Shown piece by piece: positions 19,446 through 27,944 of a DNA stretch of 59,765 nt. The translations under genes were made by a program, and so were the position numbers. The DNA comes from Beijerinckiaceae bacterium (GTDB taxonomy: Bacteria; Pseudomonadota; Alphaproteobacteria; Rhizobiales; Beijerinckiaceae), in contig SCSF01000161.1 in NCBI GenBank assembly GCA_004298435.1, positions 1 to 59,765 of the forward strand. Direction: 5' to 3'. Within the stretch, counting starts at the first letter, position 1, and every line of letters starts with the position of its first letter. The notes beneath the pieces were generated by a model. It did not search any database, had not been told where the DNA came from, and worked only from the letters and a program-made list of their open reading frames with translations.

Positions 19446-19634
19446 CAATCTGCGGCCACCGTTTATCCGTGAACAGCAAAAGTACTGGCTTTCATACGGC
19501 TGCCCAGCGCCTCCAGAACAACCGAACGAAACGGATGACCACGCCGCGCACCTGTGGTGCTGTGTGCTCAATCCGACCCTCAACGGTTCCACTTCGCTAA
19601 ACGAATCTGCGCCTTCGCTTTCTTGGCATGGAAT

Positions 19635-19650
19635 TGGCACGGATGTTGCG
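19635..19650 (+). promoter_or_regulatory. Sigma-54 (-24/-12) promoter for the symporter gene
   Basis: TGGCACGGATGTTGCG has an exact TGGCAC box, five-base spacer and TTGC box. The expected start is near 19661, about 95 bases before the symporter ATG. It is back to back with the reverse-strand promoter at 19330-19344. Confidence 0.88.
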
Positions 19651-19755
19651 GAGCTCAACTGAGATCGGCTGTCCTCGATCGAATTTACGGCATAGCGGCC
19701 CCGACAAGCGCTCACTGTACCAAGCAATCACAATGCTAATTTGAGGGGGAAATAA

Positions 19756-21288
19756 ATGGATAAGGCCACCTTACACCTGACTCCAGGGCTGACTCCGATT
19801 CTAGGTTGGAGCTTGATGATTGGTCTTGGACTGGTGCTTTTAATTCTGGCGTACGCCATCAAACGGCGGCTGGTTAAAACAACCAGTGATTACATCGTCT
19901 CGGGGCGGAATGTTGGGCTCGGCTTCGGCGTCGGAGCTATAATCTCCGTATGGACTTGGGCGATGGCGGTGTTGATGAGCTCCGGGATGACTTACCAATG
20001 GGGGCTCTCGGGACTTTTCTGGTTTGTCGTTCCGAATGGATTTGCGGTGATGGCGATGGTGCCGCTCGGTCGAATTTTGAAGAAGAAAATGCCGGCCGGC
20101 TACACCATAGCTCAGTTTGCATTCAAGCGTTTTGGAAACTCTCAAGTGGCTGCCGCTGTCACCACGTTGACGATGATTTTCGGTGTTCTCCTCGAGATCC
20201 TGATCAATCTGAAGGGAACGTCAATCGTGATGTCGACTGTCTTCGGAATTAACTGGAGAGTTGCCGTGCTGGCGACGGTCGTCATCGTTCTCGCTTATTC
20301 TTATTTTGGAGGTCTTTGGACTTCCATGATGACTGGAACATTGAATACCTTCGCGATAACGGTGCTCGCCGCAATAATCGTGGTGACGGTCTTTCAGGCT
20401 GTCCCTGGCCATGCAACCGCCGTCCTTAGTGCGGTCCGGGCGCACGATCCGCAAGATCTCAGCATTACTGGCGCAAGAAACTGGCAAGCGGCAACGGGAT
20501 TTGGCATCACTCTGGCGTTCGGTTTATTGGCCTCGGTCGTCGCTGATCAGACCTTCTGGCAGAAAGTGTGGGCCATTCAGCCGCGTCATGTAAACCGCAT
20601 CTTTCTTCTGGGCGGAGCACTGTTTTATCCCATCCCGATATGTCTCGGCATGCTAGGCCTTGTGGGGATTGGTTATGGATTGACGCTACATGATTTTCCG
20701 ATGGGCGACGTCGTGGCTGTCGGTCCGTACATTGTTTCTCACATCGGTCTTCCAACGACTCTTGTGCTCATATATGTGCTCGTGGTCCTGGCAGCTTGCT
20801 ATTCCGTCATCGACGGAGGCAGTTCTGCTCTGTCGTCTATAGTAGCTGTCGATATCGTGAAGCGCTATGCACCTCATACGGGAGAGCGGGCGTTGTTCAT
20901 GGTCACACGAATCGCCATGCTGTTAGGCGGAATTTTCGCCGCCATCGTTGTTCTCGCGGGTGCCGATTTCACGACGCTGGTTCTGACGACTTACGCTCTG
21001 AAGACGTCGATCTTAGTACCGTTAGTACTGGCCATAATCTGGCCACGCACGACCACGGTGGGCTTCGTGGGTGGAATTGCGCTTTCGATTCTGATCGGCA
21101 TGCCAATAAAACACATGTACGGGGACCTCTGGGGCACCCTTTCAATCGTCGCAATCAGCGCCATCGTGTGCGTTGGTGCATCGATGCTCTCCTCTAAGCG
21201 ATTCGACATGGATTCGCTCGGCCGTATGGACGACGAACTTTTACCTGGCGGAAAGCCGGACTCCGAAATGCTAAGCAGCAAAATATAA
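19756..21288 (+). CDS. Sodium:solute symporter family (SSS) permease
   Basis: 510 residues with about 13 hydrophobic segments spaced as in the SSS family. The typical early segments are present: TSDYIVSGRNVG near 37 after helix 1, and a central ADQTFWQKVWA near 264 matching the SSS signature region. A GGGGAAAT site precedes the ATG by a few bases, and a strong sigma-54 promoter lies at 19635. It would import a small organic solute with Na+. The following gene encodes a small three-helix membrane protein that may be a subunit. Because its promoter is paired with that of a DszA-like monooxygenase, the substrate is probably the sulfur compound degraded here, for example a sulfone or sulfonate. 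That is inference, since family membership alone does not fix the substrate. Confidence 0.9.
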   Translation: MDKATLHLTPGLTPILGWSLMIGLGLVLLILAYAIKRRLVKTTSDYIVSGRNVGLGFGVGAIISVWTWAMAVLMSSGMTYQWGLSGLFWFVVPNGFAVMAMVPLGRILKKKMPAGYTIAQFAFKRFGNSQVAAAVTTLTMIFGVLLEILINLKGTSIVMSTVFGINWRVAVLATVVIVLAYSYFGGLWTSMMTGTLNTFAITVLAAIIVVTVFQAVPGHATAVLSAVRAHDPQDLSITGARNWQAATGFGITLAFGLLASVVADQTFWQKVWAIQPRHVNRIFLLGGALFYPIPICLGMLGLVGIGYGLTLHDFPMGDVVAVGPYIVSHIGLPTTLVLIYVLVVLAACYSVIDGGSSALSSIVAVDIVKRYAPHTGERALFMVTRIAMLLGGIFAAIVVLAGADFTTLVLTTYALKTSILVPLVLAIIWPRTTTVGFVGGIALSILIGMPIKHMYGDLWGTLSIVAISAIVCVGASMLSSKRFDMDSLGRMDDELLPGGKPDSEMLSSKI

Positions 21289-21378
21289 CGCTAAATAACT
21301 GCCTTCTTGAAGGAGGCGAGAAAAGTCAAAAGGGATTGGAAGCTACGCGCCGTTTTTGAGGAAAGATGGAGGTCGCAT

Positions 21379-21687
21379 ATGTCGTTTATAAACGAGTGGT
21401 GGATCGCCTTTGTGATTCTGGCCGTGGGGGCAGCAATCCTGTTTATTTCAGGATATCTGTACGGGATCGTTCGAACTCTCAGCGCAAATCGGAAAGGACT
21501 AAATACAGTTTCGTTCGATAGTGTAGATACGCGGCACTACACGGCGCCGATGGCGATAGCCGTAATTCTTTCTGCTGTAATTATCGGACTAGCCGGCGTG
21601 AATCCAGCATTCGTCTATATCGGCGCTGTGTTGGATTTGGTCACGGCCGGCGCGATTGGCGCCTGCTTCTTTTTGGACAAGTCTTGA
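21379..21687 (+). CDS. Small three-helix membrane protein, possible symporter partner
   Basis: 102 residues from an ATG preceded by GGAGG at 21368-21372. The frame is open to 21307, but no ribosome site serves an earlier start. Three hydrophobic segments are visible (WWIAFVILAVGAAILFISGY, then APMAIAVILSAVIIGLAG, then IGAVLDLVTAGAIGACFF). It lies 90 bases after the SSS permease and is presumably on the same mRNA. Some SSS transporters have a small membrane subunit, so this may be one, but I do not recognise the family. The next reading frame, a broken FMN reductase, starts at its stop. Confidence 0.65.
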   Translation: MSFINEWWIAFVILAVGAAILFISGYLYGIVRTLSANRKGLNTVSFDSVDTRHYTAPMAIAVILSAVIIGLAGVNPAFVYIGAVLDLVTAGAIGACFFLDKS

Positions 21688-22076
21688 ATGACTGCTTCAA
21701 CGAAACCGCCGGTCAATACAAAACTAAATGGAGAATCCTTCGGGGAATATTCCGTAGGAATAATATCGAACGGGAGTCTAGGCAGATTCTCCAAGAGGGC
21801 GCTTTGGCCGATGCTGTGGCTGACGCCATTGTGTCCTTTATCTCAATAAAAAATCAGACGGGGGTCCTTTCCGATATCGCTTCGAAATACATGTGTCGGC
21901 TGACGCGGCAGGATATAGCGGCGAATGACGAGAATACCCTCCAACTCATCGAACGAGCGACTCTGTTGGTTGTTGAGCCTCTCATTTATCTCGACACCTA
22001 TACGGTCCTACTAAAGAGCTTCTTTGACCTTATTGACCGCGATGCGATGAGAGAGGGTACGACGAACTTTAGGTAG
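21688..22076 (+). pseudogene. Frameshifted, truncated NADPH-dependent FMN reductase (MsuE-like)
   Basis: The ATG at 21688 opens a frame whose product contains VGIISNGSLGRFSK, the degenerate flavodoxin-fold loop (compare IVSINGSPRVGSRTG of the intact gene at 25996). Near 21780 the homology jumps to another frame. That frame runs to 22076 with ALADAVADAIVSF and then TYTVLLKSFFDLIDRD, matching GTYTGIFKHYFDLVDRD of the intact enzyme. The last third of the domain is absent. A TTG-initiated frame spanning 21684-22076 can be drawn but misses the FMN-binding loop. Likely dead. It lies directly before the sfnG-like gene, where a reductase would be expected in a working operon. Confidence 0.75.
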
Positions 22077-22081
22077 CAGAT

Positions 22082-23215
22082 ATGAGTAGGATGACAGATA
22101 TGAGCACCGGGACCCTTAGTCCAATGAAGTTCGCGCATTGGATTCCAAACGTTAGCGGAGGGCTAGTGGTTAGCAAGGTTCCTCAGCGAACAGACTGGGG
22201 TCTGAACTACAATATCAACCTGGTTAAGATTGCCGAGGAAGTTGGCTTCGACTATGGGCTAACGCAGATCCGCTTCATGGGGAGTTACGGCGCGGAGTAT
22301 CAACACGATTCGCTCATGTTTACCGCCGCTTTGCTTAGTTGCACCGACAGGCTCAACATCATCACAGCAACACTGCCTGGAATGTTCCATCCTGCTGTGA
22401 TGGCGAAGCACGGCGCCACTGCCGATCAGATCTTCAATGGCCGATGGTCAATCCACATTGCGAGCGGATGGTTTCGTGAGGAATATGACGCGCTAGGCGT
22501 GCCGTGGTTCGAGCACGACGAGCGCTATGTCAGGTCCCAAGAGTTTGTTGAGATTCTGCGGGGCTCGTGGACAGAAGACAATTTTCACTTCGACGGCAAG
22601 TACTGGAATATTCAGGGCTACACGCTTAAGCCGAAGCCGCTGGCCATTCCAGGACGGCCAACGCCGGAAATATTCCAGGGTGGGAACTCGCTCGCAGCTC
22701 AACGTATGGCTGCGGCGGTTTCTGATTGGTATTTAATGAATGGCAATTCAACGAAGGGGTTCAAAAAGCAGATCGACAACATAAAAAAACTCGCCTTCGT
22801 CCGTGGCCGCACACTAAAATTTGGTGTGAATGCCTTCGTTATAGCACGAGAAACTGAAACAGAAGCTCGAGATGAACTCGAACGGATTGTTGGATCCGCG
22901 GACGGGGTCGCCATCGGGGGATTCAAGGAGGCGGTAAAAGAGGCTGGCCAATCGACCAAGGAACATGAAGGTATGTGGACTGAATCGACGGATCGCGATC
23001 TTGTCCAATACAACGATGGTTTCAAGACCGACCTGATCGGAACACCAGAGCAGATTGCTCAGAGGATCCATAATTTTCGAAAGATTGGCGTCGATCTAAT
23101 TCTATGCGGGTTCCTCCATTTTCATGAAGAGACCCGCTTCTTCGGCGAACGCGTTATACCGCTTGTGCGCGAACTGGAGCGGTCGGATCCTGTGACGCGG
23201 AGTACTTTTGGTTAG
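22082..23215 (+). CDS. sfnG: SfnG-like FMNH2-dependent dimethylsulfone monooxygenase
   Basis: Up to 377 residues, with ATGs at 22082, 22091 and 22100; an AGGA eight bases before 22100 favours that start. The sequence follows what I remember of Pseudomonas SfnG closely. KFAHWIPNVSGGLVVSKVPQ comes at the start, then YGAEYQHDSLMF near 82, IASGWFREEYDALG near 127, the HDERY(V)RS(Q)EF segment, PEIFQGGNS near 195, QYNDGFKT near 316 and GFLHFHEETRFFG near 346. SfnG converts dimethylsulfone with reduced FMN and O2 to methanesulfinate and formaldehyde in the dimethylsulfide/dimethylsulfone route. The reductase directly upstream is broken, so reduced FMN probably comes from 25996 or 27945. This is the best functional anchor of the island. 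Confidence 0.88.
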   Translation: MSRMTDMSTGTLSPMKFAHWIPNVSGGLVVSKVPQRTDWGLNYNINLVKIAEEVGFDYGLTQIRFMGSYGAEYQHDSLMFTAALLSCTDRLNIITATLPGMFHPAVMAKHGATADQIFNGRWSIHIASGWFREEYDALGVPWFEHDERYVRSQEFVEILRGSWTEDNFHFDGKYWNIQGYTLKPKPLAIPGRPTPEIFQGGNSLAAQRMAAAVSDWYLMNGNSTKGFKKQIDNIKKLAFVRGRTLKFGVNAFVIARETETEARDELERIVGSADGVAIGGFKEAVKEAGQSTKEHEGMWTESTDRDLVQYNDGFKTDLIGTPEQIAQRIHNFRKIGVDLILCGFLHFHEETRFFGERVIPLVRELERSDPVTRSTFG

Positions 23216-23268
23216 CACAGGGTGAGCAGCGATTGGATGACGTCGCAAATTCCAGAAGGAGTAGCGCT

Positions 23269-24378
23269 ATGAATTGCATAGTGCCCTACCGTAGCGTAGA
23301 CGAAATCAGTTCTGCGCAGGAAATCATCGAAGAGGCGAAAGCTGGTCGATGCTTTATCCTCGTCGATGATGAAGGCCGCGAGAACGAGGGTGACATTGTC
23401 ATCCCAGCTCAATTCGCGACCGCTGACGTTGTGAATTTCATGGCCCGATATGCCCGAGGCCTGATTTGCCTTGCATTGACGCCTCAGCGAGTGGCGCATC
23501 TCAAGTTGAGTGCGATGGCGCAGTCAGTTTCGGTAGGACTTCAGACGGCCTTTACCCTTTCGATTGAGGCACGTACAGGCGTCACAACTGGAATTTCTGC
23601 GGCGGACCGGGCGCGAACGATCGCGGTCGCGATCAATCCAGAGACGGGTTCAAACGATATCGTAACACCGGGCCACGTTTTTCCACTAAAGGCTCGTGAG
23701 GGAGGCACGCTAATGCGCGCAGGCCATACTGAAGCGGCGGTCGATGTTGCGCGCATCGCAGGACTTAATCCCTCTGGCGTGATTTGTGAAATCATGAAAG
23801 ACGATGGTACGATGGCGCGTATGCCGGACCTTCAGGCGTTCGCCCGCGAGCATCGTATAAAGCTTGGGACGATTGCTGATTTGATCGCCTACAGACTTAG
23901 GAATGAGCGCCTTGTGACGCCGGTTGCTCGTAGCGAAATTCATCACCCGAGTTTCGGAGAATGGCAGTTGATCATTTATCGAGACGCGGTTGAAGGCGCG
24001 GAACACATCGTATTAATCAAGGGTGATCTGACGAAATCAACGCCTGCGCTTGTCTTTGTGCATAGTTCGGACCAGGTCAGTGACGTAATACTTGCTTCGC
24101 CGAACCAGGGTTTGCACGGGGCGATGTTCAAGATAATGCGTCGCGGTCGTGGCGCCATCGTCCTTATTAATGATGCCCGTCGAGAAGCGTTATCCGAGCG
24201 TGTTGGAAATCGCAGCCCGCATTCGCGCCCGGAACGAGAGCTTCGCGAATACGGTCTAGGCGCCCAGATCCTGGTCGATATCGGCATCAAGGAGATGATC
24301 ATCCTTTCAAACCGCGAGCGGACCCTCGTCGGCATTGAAGGCTATGGTCTAACGGTTGCAGGACAAGAGCTCATGTAA
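23269..24378 (+). CDS. RibBX: DHBP synthase with degenerate GTP-cyclohydrolase-II-like tail, copy 1
   Basis: 369 residues from an ATG preceded by AGGAG; a TTG at 23233 in frame is a poorer choice. Residues 1-205 are 3,4-dihydroxy-2-butanone-4-phosphate synthase. The acidic metal-binding motif [10 protein letters not shown] is intact near 36, with [14 protein letters not shown] near 106 and [16 protein letters not shown] near 151. The tail aligns with GTP cyclohydrolase II in layout but lacks all zinc cysteines (HSSDQVSDV where LHSSCLTGD is expected), so it cannot be that enzyme. Such RibBX proteins are known in proteobacteria. The enzyme makes the four-carbon precursor of riboflavin from ribulose 5-phosphate. 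It follows sfnG by 53 bases, apparently in one operon. Confidence 0.9.
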   Translation: MNCIVPYRSVDEISSAQEIIEEAKAGRCFILVDDEGRENEGDIVIPAQFATADVVNFMARYARGLICLALTPQRVAHLKLSAMAQSVSVGLQTAFTLSIEARTGVTTGISAADRARTIAVAINPETGSNDIVTPGHVFPLKAREGGTLMRAGHTEAAVDVARIAGLNPSGVICEIMKDDGTMARMPDLQAFAREHRIKLGTIADLIAYRLRNERLVTPVARSEIHHPSFGEWQLIIYRDAVEGAEHIVLIKGDLTKSTPALVFVHSSDQVSDVILASPNQGLHGAMFKIMRRGRGAIVLINDARREALSERVGNRSPHSRPERELREYGLGAQILVDIGIKEMIILSNRERTLVGIEGYGLTVAGQELM

Positions 24379-24511
24379 GGCACGACTGCTGATGGATAGG
24401 GAGTTCGAGCCTAATTCCATCCGATACCCCGGGCGAGTCCGATACCAATCATAACTTTTTTTCATGTCACATTACGCTGGATCACTCTTCATTCCGTCAG
24501 AGCCCGGGACA

Positions 24512-24748
24512 ATCAGATAGTCCATGAATTCAAATAATATAAGTTATTGTTTTTACTTGATAAAATCATATTTTGTCGTTGACCTGACGTAATAATGGTG
24601 TATCGTTCCTCATAACATTGGATAGCGTCTCAATCTATGAGACCGTTCGATCGTATATGTCGAGTGTATATCGCAATATTGTGACATATTTTACATGATA
24701 TGCGGTAATACTACTTAAAATATACTGCCGTGTGATGGGGCAATAGGT
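24512..24748 (+). repeat. Duplicated leader, copy 2 (matches 9845-10082)
   Basis: This is the leader of the intact luciferase-like gene at 24749 and aligns with the region before the relic at 10083. Its composition is strongly AT-rich against its surroundings. The 370-base gap between the RibBX gene and this gene holds no ORF and no sigma-54 box that I can find. Conserved blocks (taagttattgtttttactt, attgtgacata, taaaatatactgcc) are candidates for promoter and regulator sites. The part 24379-24511 shows nothing recognisable. Confidence 0.85.
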
Positions 24749-25891
24749 ATGGCTGACTATAATAAAATCGTGCGTCCGGACGAGGTCAGGTTCGGTATTT
24801 GGCTGCCGGTCTATGGGGGATGGTTGCGGGTAGCTGGTCAACAATCCGGTCCGGACGTGCCGGCGTGTCTGGCGATCGCCCAGCAGGCCGAGGCGATGGG
24901 CTTTGATTTTCTCTACGCGTCGGAAAATCTGTTGAACTGCATTCACGGTCCCGAGGAAGGGGTCGCTGATGCCTGGAGCATCCTCGCCGCCGTCGCTGCG
25001 ACCACCAACAAGATTGGTCTGTGCGGAGCGATCAAACCCGGCTTTCGTTCGCCGTTTCTGGTCGCGCGAATGCTCGACACGCTGTCCAAGATTAGTCGGC
25101 GACGTTTATCTATGAACATTGTTTGCGGCTGGTGGAAAACCGAATTCGAGTTGTCAGGCGTGAGTTGGCTGGACCATCAACGGCGATACGACAGAGCAGA
25201 TGCATTTCTTCGATCGCTCTATAGCCTGTTTGGGCCACCAGCCGACTTCACATCCCCGGAGCTCGTCAATCACCACAGTTCAGAAAATGTTGCAGCTCCG
25301 AGTTATGGGCTCGACCCTGAGTCGATGCCGGAACTATGGATTGCAGGTCATTCAGACCGGGCCATCAAAATGGCTGCAGAGTGGGGTGATTGCCTTTTCC
25401 TGAACGGCATGAACGACGCCGATCTGCGAAGCCAAATTCAGAAGGTTCAACAGGAGGCGAACAGATGGGGGAGGCATGTCTCCATCGCCGCGAACGCATA
25501 TGTGGTCGCCGCTGAAACTTCTGAACAGGCGAAAGATCGTGTGCGTGCGGTCGTAGCAAACAGGAATTTAGAGACCATCTCGTTCTTCCGCTCAGTGATG
25601 GATGAATCCGAAGCATACGCATGGTCTCAACTTAACGAAGAGCAGATGGTCGACTCGAATGCCGGCTTCGAACTCGGGTTAATCGGGAGCTTCGAAGACC
25701 TCCAGGAGCGTATTCCAGTACTGGCAGGCATGGGAGTCGATCGCATCGTTTGCCAATTCGACGACCCTATGCGTGACGCAGGTCCTTTCATGAAAAGGGT
25801 GATCCGCCCGCTCAAAGAGCATCACAGCGAATACCGCTTAAAAGCACGAGGCTCAGAGGAGGGGGCGCACGCAATCAACGCTCACCGGTGA
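24749..25891 (+). CDS. Luciferase-like FMN-dependent monooxygenase (SsuD/MsuD/RutA-like)
   Basis: 380 residues of the class C flavin monooxygenase TIM barrel. Visible landmarks: FGIWLPVYGGWLR near 15, AEAMGFDFLYASEN near 49, IGLCGAIKPGFRSPFLVARM near 91, RRRLSMNIVCGWWKTEFE near 118, PELWIAGHSDRAIKMAAEWG near 195, and FELGLIGS near 307 before the final helices. In the superfamily these residues shape the FMN and sulfonate sites. Sulfonate, sulfone or pyrimidine oxidation are all possible. Placement just before an MsuE-like reductase favours a methanesulfonate or alkanesulfonate monooxygenase, which would consume the product of SfnG after oxidation. A relic second copy lies at 10083 with the same leader. 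Confidence 0.85.
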   Translation: MADYNKIVRPDEVRFGIWLPVYGGWLRVAGQQSGPDVPACLAIAQQAEAMGFDFLYASENLLNCIHGPEEGVADAWSILAAVAATTNKIGLCGAIKPGFRSPFLVARMLDTLSKISRRRLSMNIVCGWWKTEFELSGVSWLDHQRRYDRADAFLRSLYSLFGPPADFTSPELVNHHSSENVAAPSYGLDPESMPELWIAGHSDRAIKMAAEWGDCLFLNGMNDADLRSQIQKVQQEANRWGRHVSIAANAYVVAAETSEQAKDRVRAVVANRNLETISFFRSVMDESEAYAWSQLNEEQMVDSNAGFELGLIGSFEDLQERIPVLAGMGVDRIVCQFDDPMRDAGPFMKRVIRPLKEHHSEYRLKARGSEEGAHAINAHR

Positions 25892-25995
25892 AAGTAAGGC
25901 AACGTCGCGCGACTCGCGCGAGTTCGAGAAGGCTTTTGCTTCAATGTCGTCGTGACCGGCTAAACGATCCGAAATTTGTCAGGAGGAGACGCGCG

Positions 25996-26556
25996 GTGCA
26001 TCTAATTGTATCGATCAATGGCAGTCCGCGAGTTGGTTCTCGTACCGGCATATTGCTGCAAAGTATCGTCGATTCCATTTCCGCGAAAGCGCAAGTGAGA
26101 TCTGAACGCGTTGATCTTGCCGCAGAAAGTTCTGAAATATTCAGCGGGATTTCACGCGATAAGCTCACGCAGCGCGGCGAAGAACTGGTCTCTCTTGCAG
26201 AACAAGCCGATCTCATGGTCATCGGCTCGCCGATCTATCGCGGCACTTATACCGGCATCTTCAAGCATTATTTCGACCTCGTCGACAGAGACCGTATCGC
26301 CAATGGCCTCGCCGTAATTGCGGCAACGGCAGGTGCCCCTCACCATGCTTTGGCGATCGAACATCAGTTTCGACCCTTGATGGGGTTTTTCAATGTGCAG
26401 ACCGCCGCGTCCGCCCCATTCGGGGTGGATATCGATTTTGAAGGTGGTCGAATTGTCAATAAGACACTCCTCAACCAAGTCGGCCGCGCTGCGAGCGAGG
26501 CGGCCTTTCTACTGACCGGCAGAATCTATTCGAAATCGACTTTCGGAGCGGAGTGA
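25996..26556 (+). CDS. NADPH-dependent FMN reductase, MsuE/SsuE-like
   Basis: 186 residues from a GTG preceded by AGGAGG (25981-25986). An ATG frame at 25888 overlaps the previous gene by four bases and adds 36 arginine-rich residues with no family match, so the GTG is preferred; 186 residues is also the usual MsuE length. The flavodoxin-like fold shows the FMN phosphate loop INGSPRVGSRTG at 7-18, GSPIYRGTYTGIFKHYFDLV near 75-94 and AATAGAPHHAL near 108. The enzyme reduces FMN with NAD(P)H and passes it to class C monooxygenases, here most likely the gene just upstream and sfnG. A broken copy lies at 21688. Confidence 0.9.
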   Translation: MHLIVSINGSPRVGSRTGILLQSIVDSISAKAQVRSERVDLAAESSEIFSGISRDKLTQRGEELVSLAEQADLMVIGSPIYRGTYTGIFKHYFDLVDRDRIANGLAVIAATAGAPHHALAIEHQFRPLMGFFNVQTAASAPFGVDIDFEGGRIVNKTLLNQVGRAASEAAFLLTGRIYSKSTFGAE

Positions 26557-26667
26557 TGATTGTTCCGACCGGTTGGCTGGTATCAGACAGCAGCTTTGGC
26601 GCAGTTCCTGACCCAACCGCGATCGTCTCCGTGTTCGATACCCTAGGAACAAAAAACAGCAGCAGTT

Positions 26668-26729
26668 GTCCCGCCCCTTTTGGGACATCGCGGCCCGGAG
26701 CTGAAAGTCCTCCCGAGAGCTCCGGGCCG
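26668..26729. promoter_or_regulatory. Two hairpins in the leader of RibBX copy 2
   Basis: A perfect 12-base inverted repeat (CGGCCCGGAGCT at 26691-26702 and AGCTCCGGGCCG at 26718-26729) is preceded by a smaller hairpin TGTCCC/GGGACA (about 26668-26688). It lies between the FMN reductase and the second RibBX gene. The weak T content after it fits a modest terminator or attenuator. The conserved bases of an FMN riboswitch are not seen. Confidence 0.5.
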
Positions 26730-26807
26730 CAAACTTTCTTTGTCGCTCGGGCCTCTTTGAATCGCATTACATTAGAGGCGCTTCGCGGGTAACACCAGGA
26801 GCACAAG

Positions 26808-27905
26808 ATGAACCATGTACCTGTATCGATACGCCGTCCTATTATCAGCAGCGCCGACGAGGTGATAGCTGAGGCGGCATCTGGCCGAATGGTAATTTTG
26901 CTCGATGATGAAGATCACGAAAATAAAGGCGATCTCATTATCCCGGCGCAATTTGCTACCGCCGACGCAGTTAATTTTATGGCGAGGTATGGGCGCGGCT
27001 TAATATGCCTAGCTTTGACGTCTTCACGCGTTCAGAAACTTGGCCTGTATTTAGCAGTACGTTCGCCAAAAACAAAAGCCGAAATGGCGCTCACTCAACC
27101 AATCGAAGCCCGTGACGGAGTTACGACAGGCATTTCTGCGGCTGACCGTGCGAGAACTATTGCGGTAGCGGTAGGCGCGGAAACCAAGGCGAGTGACATC
27201 GTCTCGCAAGGCCACATATTGCCACTGTGCGCTCAAGATGGAGGCACGCTGGCACGGCCGGGTCATACTGAGGCTGCGGTAGACTTAGCACGGCTTGCAG
27301 GGCTGATACCCGCAGGCGTGATTTGTGAAATGACGAATGAAGACGGCACAATGGCGCGTCTCCAGGATCTCGCGGCTGTCTCCCGTCAGCATGGGATAAA
27401 GCTTGGCACAATCGCTGACCTGGTCGAGTACCGGCATCGAACCGAAAAGCTCGTCGAACAAATCGCCATCTCGAAAATAAATCACCCAATGTTCGGCGAA
27501 TGGAACCTCTCAGTGTACAGAGACAAGGTGGAAGGCGGCGAGCACTTAGCACTCGTGAAAGGCGACTTGGTCCATGACCGCTCACCAGCGCTCGTCAATT
27601 TGCATTTTGTTGATGCGATCTCCGATCTCTTTCTTACCCATGCCGACGAGTTTGGCTCTGGAATGCGCCAGATTTTGCATGAAGGGCGCGGCGTCGTTCT
27701 GCTGATCGGAGGAGAAAAGCAAGAGACACTCGGGGCTCGGGTGATGGCGGGATACCCCCTCACGCATCGGGCACCACGCCATCGCGACTACTGCCTGTGT
27801 GTGCAGATCCTGCGGGACATATCGGTGGAGGACGTCATTCTTACTTCTAAAAACGAGTCTGTAGCGGCCAGCCTCGAAGGCTACGGTCTAAAGGTTGGAT
27901 ACTAG
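26808..27905 (+). CDS. RibBX copy 2 with altered metal-binding motif
   Basis: 365 residues, collinear with the RibBX at 23269. The DHBP synthase domain keeps [14 protein letters not shown] near 103 and [15 protein letters not shown] near 151. The acidic metal motif reads [10 protein letters not shown] instead of the consensus DDEDRENEGD. R to H and E to K hit positions I recall as catalytic (R37, E40 in E. coli RibB), so activity is doubtful. The C-terminal domain lacks the GTP cyclohydrolase II zinc cysteines, as in copy 1. An AGGAGC site precedes the ATG, and a flavin reductase gene follows after 39 bases. It may be a decaying duplicate, or a protein with a changed role. The intact length and lack of stops argue for recent or continuing selection. 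Confidence 0.85.
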   Translation: MNHVPVSIRRPIISSADEVIAEAASGRMVILLDDEDHENKGDLIIPAQFATADAVNFMARYGRGLICLALTSSRVQKLGLYLAVRSPKTKAEMALTQPIEARDGVTTGISAADRARTIAVAVGAETKASDIVSQGHILPLCAQDGGTLARPGHTEAAVDLARLAGLIPAGVICEMTNEDGTMARLQDLAAVSRQHGIKLGTIADLVEYRHRTEKLVEQIAISKINHPMFGEWNLSVYRDKVEGGEHLALVKGDLVHDRSPALVNLHFVDAISDLFLTHADEFGSGMRQILHEGRGVVLLIGGEKQETLGARVMAGYPLTHRAPRHRDYCLCVQILRDISVEDVILTSKNESVAASLEGYGLKVGY

Positions 27906-27944
27906 AGCAGCGGGAAAATCAGAAGGTAGGAGGGATCTTGAACG

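Noticed and set aside
19206-19727. Reverse-strand 173-codon open frame over the divergent promoter region
   Set aside because: Only its last about 30 codons resemble a protein (luciferase-like start); the rest spans the sigma-54 promoter and has no protein pattern.
24380-24440. tRNA-like GTTCGAGCC near 24402
   Set aside because: No acceptor stem or anticodon arm can be drawn around it.
26553-26792. 79-codon forward frame after the FMN reductase
   Set aside because: It covers the two hairpins, has no family resemblance and no separate ribosome site beyond the end of the previous gene.
26556-26807. FMN riboswitch before the RibBX gene
   Set aside because: The conserved loop sequences of the RFN element are not seen; only unrelated hairpins are present.
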